From: Odiellus spinosus
Taxonomy: Eukaryota > Arthropoda > Arachnida > Opiliones > Phalangiidae
Assembly (NCBI GenBank): GCA_963920705.1
Contig: OY987232.1
Location: 5,769,200-5,833,199, forward strand
Direction of reading: 5' to 3'
DNA: 64,000 bases
Positions 22,805 to 35,515 of the stretch are shown here, piece by piece; position 1 is the first letter of the stretch; every line of letters starts with the position of its first letter. The notes under the pieces are model-generated. The model was not told the origin of the DNA. It searched no databases and saw nothing but the letters and a program-made list of their open reading frames with translations. A program made the translations under genes and the position numbers.

Positions 22805-24504
22805 TTGCAAAATAAATTATAAAGGGCTGTGTAATATGCACAGGTCATAATGTTAGACCTGGAAAAACGACGGAAGCGCCATTACCCACTGACCGCATAA
22901 CAGAAACTCCACCATTTGGAACGTCTGGAGTGGATTTCGCGGGTTCACTAATAGTGAAGAACGGAAAGAATACGGAGAAGGCATATATTGCTCTATTCAC
23001 GTGTGCCATCACCAGAGATATTCATATGGAGCTGGTATCCAACCTTTCAGCGGAGAAATTTCTACTGGCATTCACCCGATTTATAGCCAGACGTGGAGTT
23101 CCGAAGATCATGTACTCCGAAAATGCCCGAACTTTCAAGAGAGCGTATAAAGACATAAGATTTATGGCAAAAACTAAGAAGTCCTGAAGTTAAAGAGTTT
23201 ATTGGCACTAAAGGTATCACGTGGAAGTATATCATCGAGCGAGCGGCGTGGTACGGAGGGTTTTGGGAACGCCTTGCTAGAACTACCAAAGGATGCTTGA
23301 AAAAGATTCTCAGTCATGCATTATCGGGATATAAAGAATTGGAAACTGCTCTTCAATTCAATTCAATTCAATTTAAGTTTATTTAAAGGATTTCCATGAT
23401 TAATACATTTTATTGGAGGGCCAAGTCATCAAGCGACTTATAGGCCCCATTTTTGTCAGAGAGAAAAAATAAGAACAAACAAACAAAAGCAACATTAGTA
23501 AAGTTAAAAAAAAAATAACACTAATAATAACCATAATAATAAGAAAGTTAATAGATAAACAAGTGGATAAATAGATAAATATGTGGATAAGTTATTTCCA
23601 TAGTTATAACGCACATTAAAATTTATTTAAGATATTTCTTTTCAGTTGTTTTTTAATGAGCTTGAGTTTTACAGTGTTCAAGAGTATGAAATATGGAATT
23701 ATAGAGTTTCACCTATGCGTAAAAAATTGATGTTACCTTTCGTGACGTTTTACATTGGGGTTCCCTTAGAATTTTTCTTTGTCTAGTGTTTCTAGACTTT
23801 GTATTGTCAATTAGCTCAAAGAGTGGGCGAGGTCCTTCCATCAGATTTAGGTGAATAAACTTTAGACAGCTGTATTCAAAAACTTGATAAACACTCAATA
23901 GTGAGCTGTTTTGGAATAGCATTTTCGTGTGGGCACGAAAAGGGACATTGTATGTTTCTTAATACACGTTTTTGTAAAAGATGTAATCTATTCATATTAT
24001 TCCTAGCGGTATTACCCCATATCGATATACCATATAGCGGCATACTGAAGTGGAGGCCCTAGTTAATTCTCGACCTATCACCTTCATCTATAATGAACCT
24101 GATGAGCCACCTCCACTTACCCCTGGACATTTCCTTTTCGCCAACTGCTCATGGCGTTATCATCGAGAACTTTCCCGATCAGTGAGCCAGTTCCAGTCAC
24201 CAGACAACACCTAAGAAAAAGAATCAAATATCGCCTAAGTCTTGTCGACCGTTATTGGACTAAATGGAAATCGGAGTATCTTTTCGACCTGCTTTCAGCG
24301 CATCATGTCAACCAGCCAAAGAACTCGACAATAATTAAAACCGGTGACGTTGTCCTCATTCATGAGGATAAAGCTACTAAACTAACGTGGAAAATGGGAG
24401 TTATTGAAGAAACATACAATATTCGATCATGTGTGGTGAGAGTAAAACGAGGTCAACGTCTTCGTCGACCATTACAATTACTCTATCCATTGGAGATTAC
24501 GTAA
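22805..24504 (+). pseudogene. BEL/Pao retrotransposon integrase and C-terminal domain, interrupted
   Basis: A CxxC zinc piece (KGCVICTG) is followed by PLPTDR, GVDFAGSLIV and RDIHMELVSNLSAEKF, the BEL/Pao integrase core. The second acidic block reads SENARTF, with Ser where Asp is usual. A frame break occurs near 23185, then the WERLARTTKGCLKK region. After the LINE insertion (23353-24047) the gene resumes with VEALVNSRPITFIYNE and a DUF5641-type tail (GDVVLIHEDKATKLTWKMGV) ending at 24504. RT, protease and gag are absent; the left Polinton derivative abuts directly. Confidence 0.85.
23353..24047 (-). mobile_element. 5'-truncated non-LTR retrotransposon (LINE) in reverse orientation
   Basis: On the minus strand from 24047 the frame reads LYGISIWGNTARNNMNRLHL, the C-terminal end of a Jockey/CR1-type reverse transcriptase, then decays. 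It ends at 23353 with a (TTGAA)n tail after an AATAAA-like signal. It splits the BEL integrase between ELETAL and EVEALV. Extreme 5' truncation and a short 3' repeat tail are typical of LINE insertion. Confidence 0.8.
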
Positions 24505-24548
24505 TTATTTAATGCTAATTTAAGATGAGTTCACTCATCGCCGGGCAG

Positions 24549-24730
24549 TGTAGAATATTTAGTTGTTAATCTAGCAAAAAGTCATGAACATTGTCACTTT
24601 GTTTTTTATTATTTTATCTCAAATTCTCTGTCATTAATCTCAAAAGTGTAATTATCATTATGACATGAAATAAATTGTTATTTTATTCTCGAAACTTGGA
24701 TGTTCTTTATATTAACTATCTGAGATGACA
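24549..24730 (+). repeat. Probable BEL/Pao 3' LTR
   Basis: A 'gccgggcag' purine-rich stretch precedes TGTAGAATATTTAG..., which ends ...GAGATGACA. An LTR is expected just after the BEL C-terminal domain. No 5' copy is present for comparison. Confidence 0.45.
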
Positions 24731-24889
24731 GACAAACCAAAAATTTGGAAATTTAAGAAGTTTATTTTTAAAATTATTTGACCCAGGGGTCTACCTAGTG
24801 TTGTGGGTCTTCTTTCTTGTTCTGACGTGCTAATAGACCTGCATTATTGATGTTTTTATCAAACGAGTGATCCCAGTCTTTGGATGAAT

Positions 24890-26700
24890 CTTAGAATGGA
24901 GCTGCTGGTCGAGATAGTTTATTTTCCAAACCCGCTGACAAGACATTTTTCCACTCAATCCACATTTAAAAAAAATCTTGAAAGACAAAGTATACTAAGT
25001 ACTTGAATAGCTCCTTTTTAAATAGTGTAGCTGTAAAGCTCACTATTTCTTAGGCCGATAGCCTCGCGTGGATTACCTACGTCCGTCGGGGATAGCCTAG
25101 ACGAGAACGCGAAAATGGAAAAAAAGGCACACCACGTTATTTTTCCATAGACCGTTAATACGTTCTGCAATGTGTCTAGAGGAATGATATATGGGGAGCA
25201 CGCGCGAGAAAATACGACGTGATTGGCTACCCATCGGACAGCGGCAATTTCGAATATATGAATATATAAAAGCGACACACCATGTTATTTTCCCATAGTC
25301 GATTAATACGTGCTGCCATTACTCTTTAGGCACGGGTGCCAGGGAGCGATAAGAGTAGAATGCGCGAGAAAACTGGGCTTGATATCGTCGAAGCAGCGAA
25401 AGGAAAGGCGGGCTAGGGAGACGCGCGCCTAGCGCCGCATCAATCCTATATTCATAAAGTCCGTGATACTCCCTTCTTTGGCTTTTAAAAAGTAGACGCG
25501 CGGCTATAGAACCTTCCAGAAAGAAATTTCGTATTATTACGTTTTTCTCGCTGGAGTTATACCGAGGTTCGACGGCCGCGGCTTAGCGGCGGATCTGTTA
25601 TTTCTTTTGTCTTTAGTTTCCAGCTTAACGTAATTCCGCTCTGCCATATTTACTGCAAAGTTTGACTTACTAATTAAGACAAAGTGAATAAGACTAAGTA
25701 AGGGTGAAACAGAATAAGACAAGGTGAGGGTAAAACAGAATAAGGCAAAGTGAGAGTGAAACAGAACACTAAGTGAGGGTGATAACGTGAAAAAAATTAA
25801 TATTTGTAAAACAATGAATAGTTGCTACAGAAGTAGCCAAATCCTGAAATCGATGGAAAAGTCGGTTTTAGAGCAACTCCGAAAAAAGTGAGAGGTTGTT
25901 ATATTAAGTCTGAGAGTAGTTTTAGTAGAAAAATAATTATAGTAATAGTTGGTGATAACGATTTTAAAGGGATATTCACACAACCTAAAATCTTAAAATC
26001 TTAAAAAATCTTAAAAAATTTAATAAACCTTTTTAAACAAGTGCCATACTAATGTTTATTATTTTACTTATGCAGCTACACTATTTACCACGAAAATTTA
26101 TTTTCACTCTGGTTTATTTAGAGCTACGAGATCGTATGAAGAACTGTCGAGCTTTCACGGACTGTAGGTACCTCAGATTTCGAGTCGGAAAACATTCAAG
26201 ACTTGTATGCTTCATTATTCGTAGCCAGGTCGCCTCTTTCTGGTGATAAATGGCAGCCGTGTCGTTGCTCTATTGACCTGAGAATTGAAATGACATTCCG
26301 CTCAGGCTGATAAATATTGGCACGGTCTTCATGAATATTAAATGCTCTTCAGTAAACCTAAACCTCCGATTTATATATAACTATAATTTAGCTAGACGAT
26401 AGTAACATACACAAACTAATCGAAGTTCAAAGATATTAGCAGTCAATTACTTTCGAGGCTATCTTTTTTATTCCAACATTTATTATCCATAAGGGGATCT
26501 CACTTCAGTCTTTATAGCTCTCTTACATTCTTGTCTCCTGGTCTGCTCTGCTCTGCATGCCGGTTTTTGATAACACTTTTAACGTAAATGTTTCTCGGCT
26601 TTATAGTGGAGAAAACTGAAGTCTGTTTTGTCTTTTCGTTAATTTGTTTTTTCCAACATCAGATGCCCGTTTTTTAATCGATAGGTCAGACACTCTTAAA
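24890..26700 (+). repeat. Dispersed repeat family X, copy 2, split by a MITE
   Basis: 24890-25020 and 26086-26700 together match 4830-5400 in order and direction. The 25021-26085 transposon interrupts it. Confidence 0.65.
25021..26085. mobile_element. 1.06-kb non-autonomous transposon, AATAGTGTAGCTG termini
   Basis: AATAGTGTAGCTG at 25021 and CAGCTACACTATT ending 26085 are perfect inverted ends bordered by TA on both sides. The insertion splits repeat family X, whose other copy is uninterrupted at this point. 'acaccacgttatttttccatagaccgttaatacg' near 25129 recurs near 25275 as an internal repeat. No transposase is seen. Confidence 0.8.
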
Positions 26701-28227
26701 TTCGCGGTACACCTGAGTTCAGCTTTGCAAAGAGTGTTTTATTAGTTTTGATGTTGTTTAATTGATGAGACCATTTTACTACTGCATATAATATTGAGCT
26801 TTATTACTGACGCTGTCACTAACCGCCATTACCCTCGCGTCTCTGTTATTTGACTAGGAGGTAACATTCATGTGTATAGTAGAAATATAGAGAGTTTTGT
26901 AATATATCACTATTATAACATTATCACAAAGTACACCTGAGTTCGAGAGTGTGTGCCTCCTCGGTTGGAAGCGAGCTTTGTGGGTGCCGATTTTGGGGCT
27001 AGTGGGGCCCCTCTATTAGTCTATATAGGAAAAATAATAATAAAACCATAGCTTCAAGGTACAGACCGGGATAAAAAAAGTGTGTCTTAAATTATAGAGC
27101 GTATATTAAAACGACTAATATCATATCGCATAAAATTTAATAGTTTGTAGATATTAAGATATTTACGTTTATTATAAGCAAAAAGTGATCTCTAGTGAAC
27201 GCCATTTTAGTTTTTTCATACCCTTTCGATGCCTGCTGAGGATCGGCTTCGCCGATGGGTTTATTTCTCACCTAAAGTCACTTGACTCTAGCTGAAAATA
27301 GATGTGGGTATAAGCGCGCTCAATTTCTTTAGAGTCAAATAAGATATGCCGGGCCGAAACATATAGGCTACTTCCGAAGGATCCCGCGCGCGAACACTAA
27401 CCCGAAGGTCGGTCGGCCAGCTGAGCTAGTAGTAGTCAGTACTAGGTATTAACCGAGTCTTAAGTTGATTTGAAGAATTAGAAGGTAAGAACTAAACTGC
27501 ATTCATTAATTACACAATTAGGCATGTTTTCGTAGAAAGTTAGAAATCACAATCACAAAATTACGGGTCTTCTTACGAAGTTACGAACAGACGATCCGAC
27601 TGCAGCCAACTCGAATGGCCTTCGTTTAGCGAATCTTTATTGGGTGAATTAAAGGCCAATCATTGAAGCGGATCCTTATTTTTAAAACTCGAAATGCCGG
27701 GAAGCAAATATGGCGTTCTTCTAGGAACGTAAATTTCGGTTTTAAAATGATATTTATAAATTAACCAAGACTTAAATCACTATAATGTGTTTTGATTTGT
27801 AGGTTTTTAAGCATGCTCTTTCCAATGGAAGTACTATTAAAGTTGGGTTGCCTTTCCCTTTCAATCAATATATTGTAAATCGAAATTAAAGCGTAACTTT
27901 CGAATTCGTGGGTCACATGATATTTGAATTTTGGAGAGTTGATTATTTAATAATTTGGTTATTCTTGGAGAGTCAGTCACTGTCAGAGTGGTGAGTCTTT
28001 CCGAGTCGACAGACTACAGACGTTAAGCGTTTGCGTTCTAGTAACTATAATGCCAAATAAAAATCTTGAATCATTTAGTATGTTTATGCGAAATAACAAT
28101 AAAGACTCTGAATCGGAAAGTGTGAAATCCGTAGGTTCTTCAAATTGAATATCAAACGTTTATTTACAGGAACTACTAGCTTCGGAATTTCGGATATTTG
28201 AATTGATCGAATAGTTTTAGAAATAAT
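26701..28227. other. Intergenic; no gene recognised
   Basis: AT-rich sequence. A short plus-strand frame (28050-28146, start MPNKNLESFSMF) has an ATG preceded by GC-richer DNA. It could be a first exon, but nothing downstream supports it. Confidence 0.3.
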
Positions 28228-28749
28228 AATCATAGAAAAAACATAATGTACAAAAATGCCAAGTCTCGCTCAGAAATGATTCTAGCGTAAAAAGTTGTGA
28301 GATAGAATGTCAAGCCAAGTCAGTTATTTTACTTTTTGTGATGCACCCATTCAATAACATTGTCATAAATTGTTTCTTATTGGCCACTTACCTACATTTA
28401 CTGACTGTATTAATATAAGACACTTTATTTCTATAATAAATATAATCACTTGCCAATCGCGAGACAATTTATAAGCGGTCTGAGAAGGTATTACCTCCCA
28501 GTAGCGCTGAATTTGTTGCCTCGCGAGTGCCAAGTGGCTATATTTATTATAGAAATAAAGTGTCTTATATTAATGAAGTCAGTAAATGTAGGTAGCCAAT
28601 TAGGAAACAATTTATGACATTATTGTTGAATGGGTGCATCATAAAAAGTAAAATAACTGACTTGGCTTGACATTCTATGTCAACTTTTTACGGTAGAAGC
28701 ATTTCTGAGCGAAACTTAGCATTTTGTACATTTTATGTTTTTTATGATC
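28228..28749. mobile_element. 520-bp fold-back MITE
   Basis: Arms of about 230 bp are inverted copies. 'acataatgtacaaaaatgcc' and 'gtcaagccaagtcagttattttac' on the left pair with 'gtaaaataactgacttggcttgac' and 'cattttgtacattttatgt' on the right. A spacer of about 55 bp near 28460-28515 separates them. It sits next to repeat family X copy 3. Confidence 0.85.
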
Positions 28750-28935
28750 AACAGAGTAACGACACGGCTGCCACTTCATTTATCACCAGGAAGAACATAG
28801 AAGCAGCGAGTGTTTCAGACTTAAATTGAGATATCTACAGACAATTAAAGTAGGTCTTAACATAAAAGGGGCCATTCGAGTATAAATACTAACGGATGGA
28901 GTTCAGTCTACTCTCAAAATATTTTTTTATCTTGC
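28750..28935 (-). repeat. Dispersed repeat family X, copy 3 (inverted)
   Basis: The reverse complement gives 'ctggtgataaatgaagtggcagccgtgtcgttactctgttga' and 'ctgtagatatctca', matching 5030-5150 and 26,160-26,280. Confidence 0.65.
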
Positions 28936-29271
28936 CTGCATCCTGATGCATAGCATAATGATAAAGTCATGACACCCTTTGGAATACTACAATAACTTGA
29001 GGTTAACGAGGGAAATATTTATGCACTGTACCATAGATGAGAAATACAGAAGTGGGAATATGAAAAACGCGCGTTTTACTCTTTCTCTTCCAATACTCTA
29101 CGTACATACACACATCTAATTAACTTTGATTTAAGGTAGGGTTTGTTATTTTAGCGCTGTTGGGGCGGTACATTTGGTTTCCCAACTTTTTCATATTACA
29201 GTCCACTACTACTAGTGCCCTAATATAATGGGAACCTGACTGATTAATTCTCAAATGTTAATTCGGTTTAC

Positions 29272-29442
29272 CTGAATGTCAATTTCAACGAGTGAACTGG
29301 AATGTTTCCAAACCAGCGGGGGATTGTAGGTAAAATAATAAAACGATTCCCAGCATTGAATCGGCGCCAATAGGGTGAAGTTTTCTGGGATCAAAGTTAT
29401 CAAATTTAAGCTCACGGTTTTCAATTCATAGCCGCCCACTAT
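29272..29442 (-). CDS. Candidate host exon, product unknown
   Basis: A 171-base open stretch is bounded on the minus strand by the acceptor TTGCATTTTTCAG and donor CAG/GTAAAC, both strong. It reads 57 codons in phase 0-0, starting IVGGYELKTVSL. It contains no stop and has an amphipathic, extracellular-domain-like composition. I cannot name the family. Flanking exons were not identified with confidence. Confidence 0.4.
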
Positions 29443-29475
29443 CTGAAAAATGCAATTAGCGATGAATACCGAACG

Positions 29476-29667
29476 TTATTTATTTTCTCTCGTCGAGAGG
29501 GACGTGGATGTGAGCGACCGCGGACGAAATCGCTCGCTCAGTTGTTTGAGGTTGGCGCGCTTATCGTCGCGGGCTTGGGTTTGGAGTTTGTTCAGGTGTG
29601 ACGCTAAATGAACCGGGGAATCATATTTTCCGTTCACGTACCCGTAATCCTTCTTTAAGAGTGTGGA
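29476..29667 (-). CDS. Candidate host coding segment, product unknown
   Basis: An open minus-strand frame of about 63 codons reads from KKDYGYVNGKYDSPVHLASH to a stop at 29476-29478. It is rich in Lys, Arg and Gln, with GC-rich third positions unlike the surrounding AT-rich DNA. It has no ATG at its start, so it would be an internal or terminal exon. It lies just upstream of the 29272-29442 exon on the same strand and could belong to the same gene. Confidence 0.3.
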   Translation of the reverse strand, partial: STLLKKDYGYVNGKYDSPVHLASHLNKLQTQARDDKRANLKQLSERFRPRSLTSTSLSTRENK

Positions 29668-30819
29668 TTAGCGAAGCCGCGGTTTATTTAAGTCTGTCAC
29701 CACACCCGGCGGGCGAGTGGTTGACAAAGCCGGCGCAACTGCGCTAAGCGCCGGAGACGCTCCCATCGCGAAATATCGCTGAAATAAAACGGAACATACC
29801 CTTATTTCTTTGAATTTCTCGGTTCTCGATATTCTGTATGAAAGATCGATATTTTAGTGGGATGTCGGAGACTTTATAAGGTAGGAATCAGCCCATGATC
29901 TCCGAATGGAACTTGTCTCTCATTAGTCTATTCTCGTTTCGTTTCCGCGTCGATCGTATTAAAGAATAATCTGTCTACGATCGAGTCCATTCGAAGTCTG
30001 CGGTCCAGTCAAATAATGACGGCGCTATAAATACCAACCTAAAATGAGAGACCATCATCTCGTACAGCGCCTTTATTCGTCCATCCTTCTTCTCCTATAT
30101 AAAGGCATAGATACAACAAGATTGTCAAGGCCGCTGGAAGAACAATACGCTTCTGACAGTTGTAAACGCTTTAAAGGCAGTGGGCTTAGCCACATTCCCT
30201 GTGTCACGTTTTCGGGGGGACTCGATTACCGATTACGATTACTTTCAACGATCGGAATTCGGGAGAAGCGAGTGATTTATTTTTTTTACAAAACATCATT
30301 TAATTTGGTAAGCAGGTAGCCCAGTCGTCCTATAATTTCTATAAAATTCTATATTTTCAAACGTGTCCTATATCTCGTATTTCCTCGAAATGTCCTATAA
30401 AGTCCTATAATTTTGAGTTAATAGACATAAAGCTATCAAAAACATCACCTCGGCGTCAAAAAGTTGAATGTTTTATGTAAGGAGACCCTATTACCTAAGA
30501 TTTGTATATTGATTTTCGCGACTAGAGCTGGAACATCCAAATGGGGTGGGAGAGCAGGAGCTCGAAACAGTTTCACTTGAGTTGAATATCTAAACAAGTT
30601 CTACTAAGGAAAAGACCCGAAAACGATACGACCCCGATAATTAGCCCAGAATTAATTGGACCGTTTTCCGAGCTTCGGAGAAATTGCGGGCTCGAGTTTG
30701 CCGTAAAGTTTTGAGTTTTCCGGCTACAAAATTAACTTCTCAATCGCAGAATTTCGCCATAAACTCTTTACATGTCTAAGAATTCTAAATTCTGAAAGAG
30801 GCTAAATACGCAAATTTTG
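29668..30819. other. Intergenic, with a possible TATA element at ~30,095
   Basis: 'cctatataaaggc' (about 30094-30106) is a good TATA match. A donor-like 'tttg/gtaagcag' occurs about 210 bp downstream, so a 5' non-coding exon is possible but unsupported. Nothing else is seen. Confidence 0.25.
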
Positions 30820-31731
30820 TAGGGTAGGGTCGCTTCCGAACTCGGTAAGCTTTTTGGAAAGTTGATATTAGGAGGGCTATAGGACTGATAGGGAAAAACT
30901 ACATTTGTTACCAGCCCTCTACGCAGGGGCGTCGGAAGTCATTACTAAGTGGGTGGGCTGAACAAATTGGCTAAGGTCAAATTATATGGGACTCAGTTAC
31001 CCCAGGTCCGACGGTCTAGGGGGTTTCAGCCCACCCTGCCCCCGCTTTCGACGCCCCTGTCTCGGCTACAAAACTACCCCTAGCATCTTCTAACTTGGTT
31101 GCGGGCATCAAAACTTGGAAACACACACTGAAATATATGAAAATCTCGTGAAATTGAAAAAGGAACCACTTTCCCACTTCAAATCGAGAAACGAGTGTCA
31201 CCAATGGATTGCTTGGCCGAATTTACCGATGGAAAGGAAGAATTAGGGGGCTCGAGGCAGTAGTTATCGACGATTTTTTTTTGAAATGAGGATACCTTTA
31301 TGGGTTATATGTCAAAGAAATGGCTAATTTTTAAATTGCCCATAATTTCGCCAATACTGGCTCGCGCGCTAATTCCTCCTTCTCCTCGGTAAATTTGGAA
31401 AGCTATCAATTAGAGAGATTTATTTCTCGATTTGAGGCGCGAAAATGGTTCGTTTTGCAAATTTGGGATTATTTTGTATAGGCTATAAGATTGTTCAAAT
31501 TTAGAAGCAGAGAGTGTTCAGAAATGGAATCGGGGCGTTCAGAAATAGAAGTCGCCACTGCCGACGTTAAAACTGCGTCAAAAGAAGGCGTCAAGGAATG
31601 ATTAAAACTAGCGCATCTGGTCCTCGACTATTCAAATTTGATATTAGATACTTAACTTCGTCGCTAAAAATTCCATAGCAATAGACGTCTCGGATTTCTT
31701 AAAAAGCGTTAGGAGACCGGCGACCCTACCA
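30820..31731. mobile_element. 0.9-kb fold-back element, TAGGGTCGC termini
   Basis: 'tagggtagggtcgc' at the left and 'gcgaccctacca' at the right are inverted. Internal blocks ('ggaaccactttcc', 'aatactggctcg', 'gttcagaaatggaatcggggcgttc') match 10265-11340. No coding capacity is seen. Confidence 0.7.
30924..31059. mobile_element. 136-bp MITE with CAGGGGCGTCG ends
   Basis: CAGGGGCGTCGGAAG at 30924 and CTTTCGACGCCCCTG ending 31059 are inverted. 'gtgggtgggctgaa' pairs inside with 'ttcagcccaccc'. CAGGG ends suggest a hAT-type MITE. A clean 8-bp target duplication is not evident. It is nested in the 30820-31731 element. Confidence 0.65.
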
Positions 31732-33123
31732 TAATGCATTATCTTCGAGCGCGAGTTAATTGTAAAATTTAATTGGCGATTATATAGGGCAAGCGCTCAA
31801 TGTTAATTTCATTTCTCTAATCGATCGCGATTGACACGCATTTTTAGCCACACCTCCCCCTACTACGGGGGTGGCTGTAGGTTCTTATATCGTTTACTCG
31901 GATAAAAATAATTTAAACGCTTTCTCTTCAATAATTGTTATGTACCTTTCGTTGGCAGAAATTCATCGAGATCCGTGCGAAAATAACCGCGACACCGCGG
32001 ACGACTCGATTTGAAGTTATTGGGTATTTTATCTTTGAAAAAGTGTAGGCTCCTACCATATCAGAAAAATACACCGATATATTGATTCGGTTGTCCATGA
32101 TTATCAATTATGGCGAAGGACGTAGCGTTAAGGATTGGATCCCAATCCTCCCCTTCAGCTTTTTCCGAGCAATTGTTACGACTGGCGGACCAGTCGCGGT
32201 GACGTCTTCCCGACTTAACTCCTTATTTATCAATCTATCGAATTGAGGATCGGCAATAAGGCGATACTCGTTTAAAATCGTATAGAAGTGGTCTGCGTCG
32301 AGTCTTAGCACAAACGTCTACAGCGCAAACACTAATACGCTCTTATAAAACGCGCGTTGTCTCTATTCGCGACTTCTAAGCGAAAGTATATTTAATCAAT
32401 AACGGAGACAATGTTTTTCCAAAGATATGACCTACTTTCATTCCAGCGTAGTTTGGTCAAAGTACGAGACGAAACGGAGAAAATGTTATTAAGTTTAATA
32501 TCGCCATTAGAGGTAGAGTGAAATGGACTTCAACGCGAGCGGCGCGCATTTTTCATCAACTCCAAACACAACGAGAGTAGCCTTAAAAATACATTCAATT
32601 AATTAATTGATTTACGTACGTACGCCGTGTACAACAAAAGCACCGGAAACTCTAAAAATAACTTTTATAGTCGCCCGATTTCTTTATTGTAGAGCCTACG
32701 GTTTATTCTCGCTCGTTCTGACATTACGAATAGTAAGTTAGCTTTCGCGGGGTCTTTTTCGCAAAAGTTCTCAATTCTGGATCGAGTCAACTACATTTCG
32801 TACGAAAATGATGTAATTCATCGCTACATTCATGAAAACATGTTTGGAGCCGCTTGCTTTGACGCCATTTAATTATTCGTCGATTATCTCAAGAACGTAC
32901 AGGTAACGCACCACGAAGAAACGGTATTGTTCTTTAGCGTAGATCTCGACGAGAGCTCGTAGAATTGAAACGCGAATCATTTGGAGAATCGCGTTCAATT
33001 GTCGCGACACGATATATTCGGCTTTCCTCTTCAGTATCCCTTTCCATTTCATTACTTTGAAAAATTTATACCTCGGTACTACACAGGGATTAAATTTCCT
33101 GATCCGTTTATTACTATCGATTC
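31732..33123. other. Intergenic apart from the candidate exon at 32.1-32.3 kb
   Basis: No other frame, repeat or element was recognised in this stretch. Confidence 0.3.
32108..32317 (-). CDS. Candidate host exon, product unknown
   Basis: After an acceptor-like GCGCTGTAG the minus strand reads TFVLRLDADHFYTILNEYRL and stays open to a stop at 32108. A donor-like GAC/GTCACC lies inside, at about codon 38. Composition looks coding, but no family is recognised and neighbouring exons were not found. Confidence 0.25.
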   Translation of the reverse strand, partial: TFVLRLDADHFYTILNEYRLIADPQFDRLINKELSREDVTATGPPVVTIARKKLKGRIGIQSLTLRPSP

Positions 33124-35515
33124 TTCTTTAGAGCGTTTTTGACGCTACGTTAGAAATACATATAGGTGAATTAAAAATATTCCTTAAAAAATACATTATT
33201 CCTTAAAAAATACATTTTTCAGAGAAAATTTCTCGTTTAAAGAATCATACCTCGTTTTCGACAACAAAATTGTTCGTTTAACGTAAAAATATAATTCTTA
33301 TTTGCCGCTTCACCGGGTTTCCCTCATCGATGTAAAATTGGCACCACGGGGGCAATCGGAACTCGACGAGGGTTAGTAAGCTACGACTAACGTAAACAAA
33401 TAAACCTTCGACACTTGGAAAAGAGGCGTGCCACTCGACTATCCGGCATTCAACGACAAGTCGACGATTATTTACGAGAATAATAATCTGGTTTAAGGCA
33501 ATTACAATTTTATCAAGGATACAGACCTTGGCTTCCAAAATAAGTGTTTTATCGAATACGACTCGTGGAAAAAGAAAAACAACGAACCTTATTGAAATCG
33601 GCAATTCGTATATTAATATATGGAAAGATTATTTGACTACAAAATGCTGGCTTTATGGTACTCCGACGCCAACGGATCCAAGCGCGATTTGTTAAATTGT
33701 CTCTCTCGAACTAACGGATGACGTCGATTGACGACGAAACAAAAAATAAACAGTATATTTGCTTGGACCCGCACTTCTTCGGGTTTATAATTTGGTCCAA
33801 TGAAACAAGTATCTTTGCTTAAATTCCCGGGAGCGCAAAGATTAAATCTTTGCAAGAAAACAGTCTGAAGGATTTATAATAATTTAATGGTCAAGTAACT
33901 TGAGCACTGGACCCAAACATTCTGTAAGATATTAATGAAATATTTTTAAATCGACGAAATTCAACTTTATAAAGCGAACTTTTCATTTTAAATATAGTTT
34001 TTAAGTCATATTCATTAGACTACAATATTTCCACTGCTGTTTTAGGGTATTTTCTAGGCACAATTTATAAAGAAATACCTTCTGGAAACAAGTTATTTAT
34101 AAACAATGTAGACTGTTCAGATACGAGTAAAATATCAAAACTTTATAAAGTCTTATAATATATTGGCGGTTTATAAGATATTAACGGTTAATTATTTAAG
34201 TTTACGATACTAGGCTCGAACCTACAGAGATGTTTTTTAAGCCGGATGTACAGACTTAAATGGGCGCTCCCAATGACTTATATGGGCGTGCCAGCGGGAA
34301 ACGCATGAAAATAGGTCTGTTTACATCAGGCTTTAGAAGTAGCGGCGCAACATTAGTTTTGTTCACATGCCTTTTTTATATGCTATTTCAATGCCATCAG
34401 AAACTAACCTTTCTAAGTTTCTTTAAATCGGATTTAGGCTAAGCGAGACAAGTTCGCAACTTAAGCAATTAATTAAAAATTACCGCGAAGCATTTGTTGA
34501 GTTTAGACACGCTTTTCGCGTTTTATAACACTCCAAATCGTTCAAAAATAACTATGGTTATCGACCAGGAGAGCTCAGAAAAATATTTAAAAATAATCTA
34601 CGACAAAAAGATATTTAGAAAAACGTATTTGAAATTCTCAAATTTCTATATTAAAATAAGAGTTCCTTACCCTACCCAACCTAATCCAACCTAACCTTAT
34701 CCAATATAACCTAACCCAACCTAGCCTAACTCAACACAACCAAACATATGGGATTTTAACATGGTTATAGATTAATTAGGACAAGGAGAGCTCAGAAAAA
34801 TACTTAAAAATCTACGAGCAGCAGTAATTTAGTAAAACGAATTTGAAACACTCAAATTTGCATATATGTCAAAAATGTCTTTGCGTACAAAGACCCAGAA
34901 GGACATGTTATGGCCTTGAACGTCTGAAGTGACATATATTAAATTTTCTTTTAAAACATTAAATTTAAATACAATTAAATTTTCTTTTAAAACGAAATTT
35001 AAATATAATCACAATCTGGCACGATTTAGAGTTTCAAATTTCAAAACAACTGATTTTATTCACTCGGAAATATTTAAGAAAAAACATCACAGACAATTTC
35101 TGCCATTGACGCTTAACATTAAATTTCGCTTAATTATTTTTCAGTATAACGCGAGTCCACTTTATGTTTTCTTAATTTAATCCGAATTTCCACGACTCGC
35201 AATTGAACGGATCGTTAAAAATACTCGCCGGTTTATTGGAATGGGTATATGATAAAGGGAAATGTGTTTTTTCAAGACCGTTTAAAGTCACCTTCTTTTC
35301 TAACGTAGCGGACGACGCAAACCATAACAATTTGTACTTTCAAAGCTATATTGTGCGCGCAGGGGAAGAGAATTTCAAAGCGACGAATTTTAGAGCGGAT
35401 AATGATTTTAAATAAATTGTAATACTTTCATTTTTCTTTTCATTAAAACCGTACAGTTTAAATGATGATTTCCATAAGGGACCAATAATTAGTTATTAGG
35501 AGTTATAATAAAACA

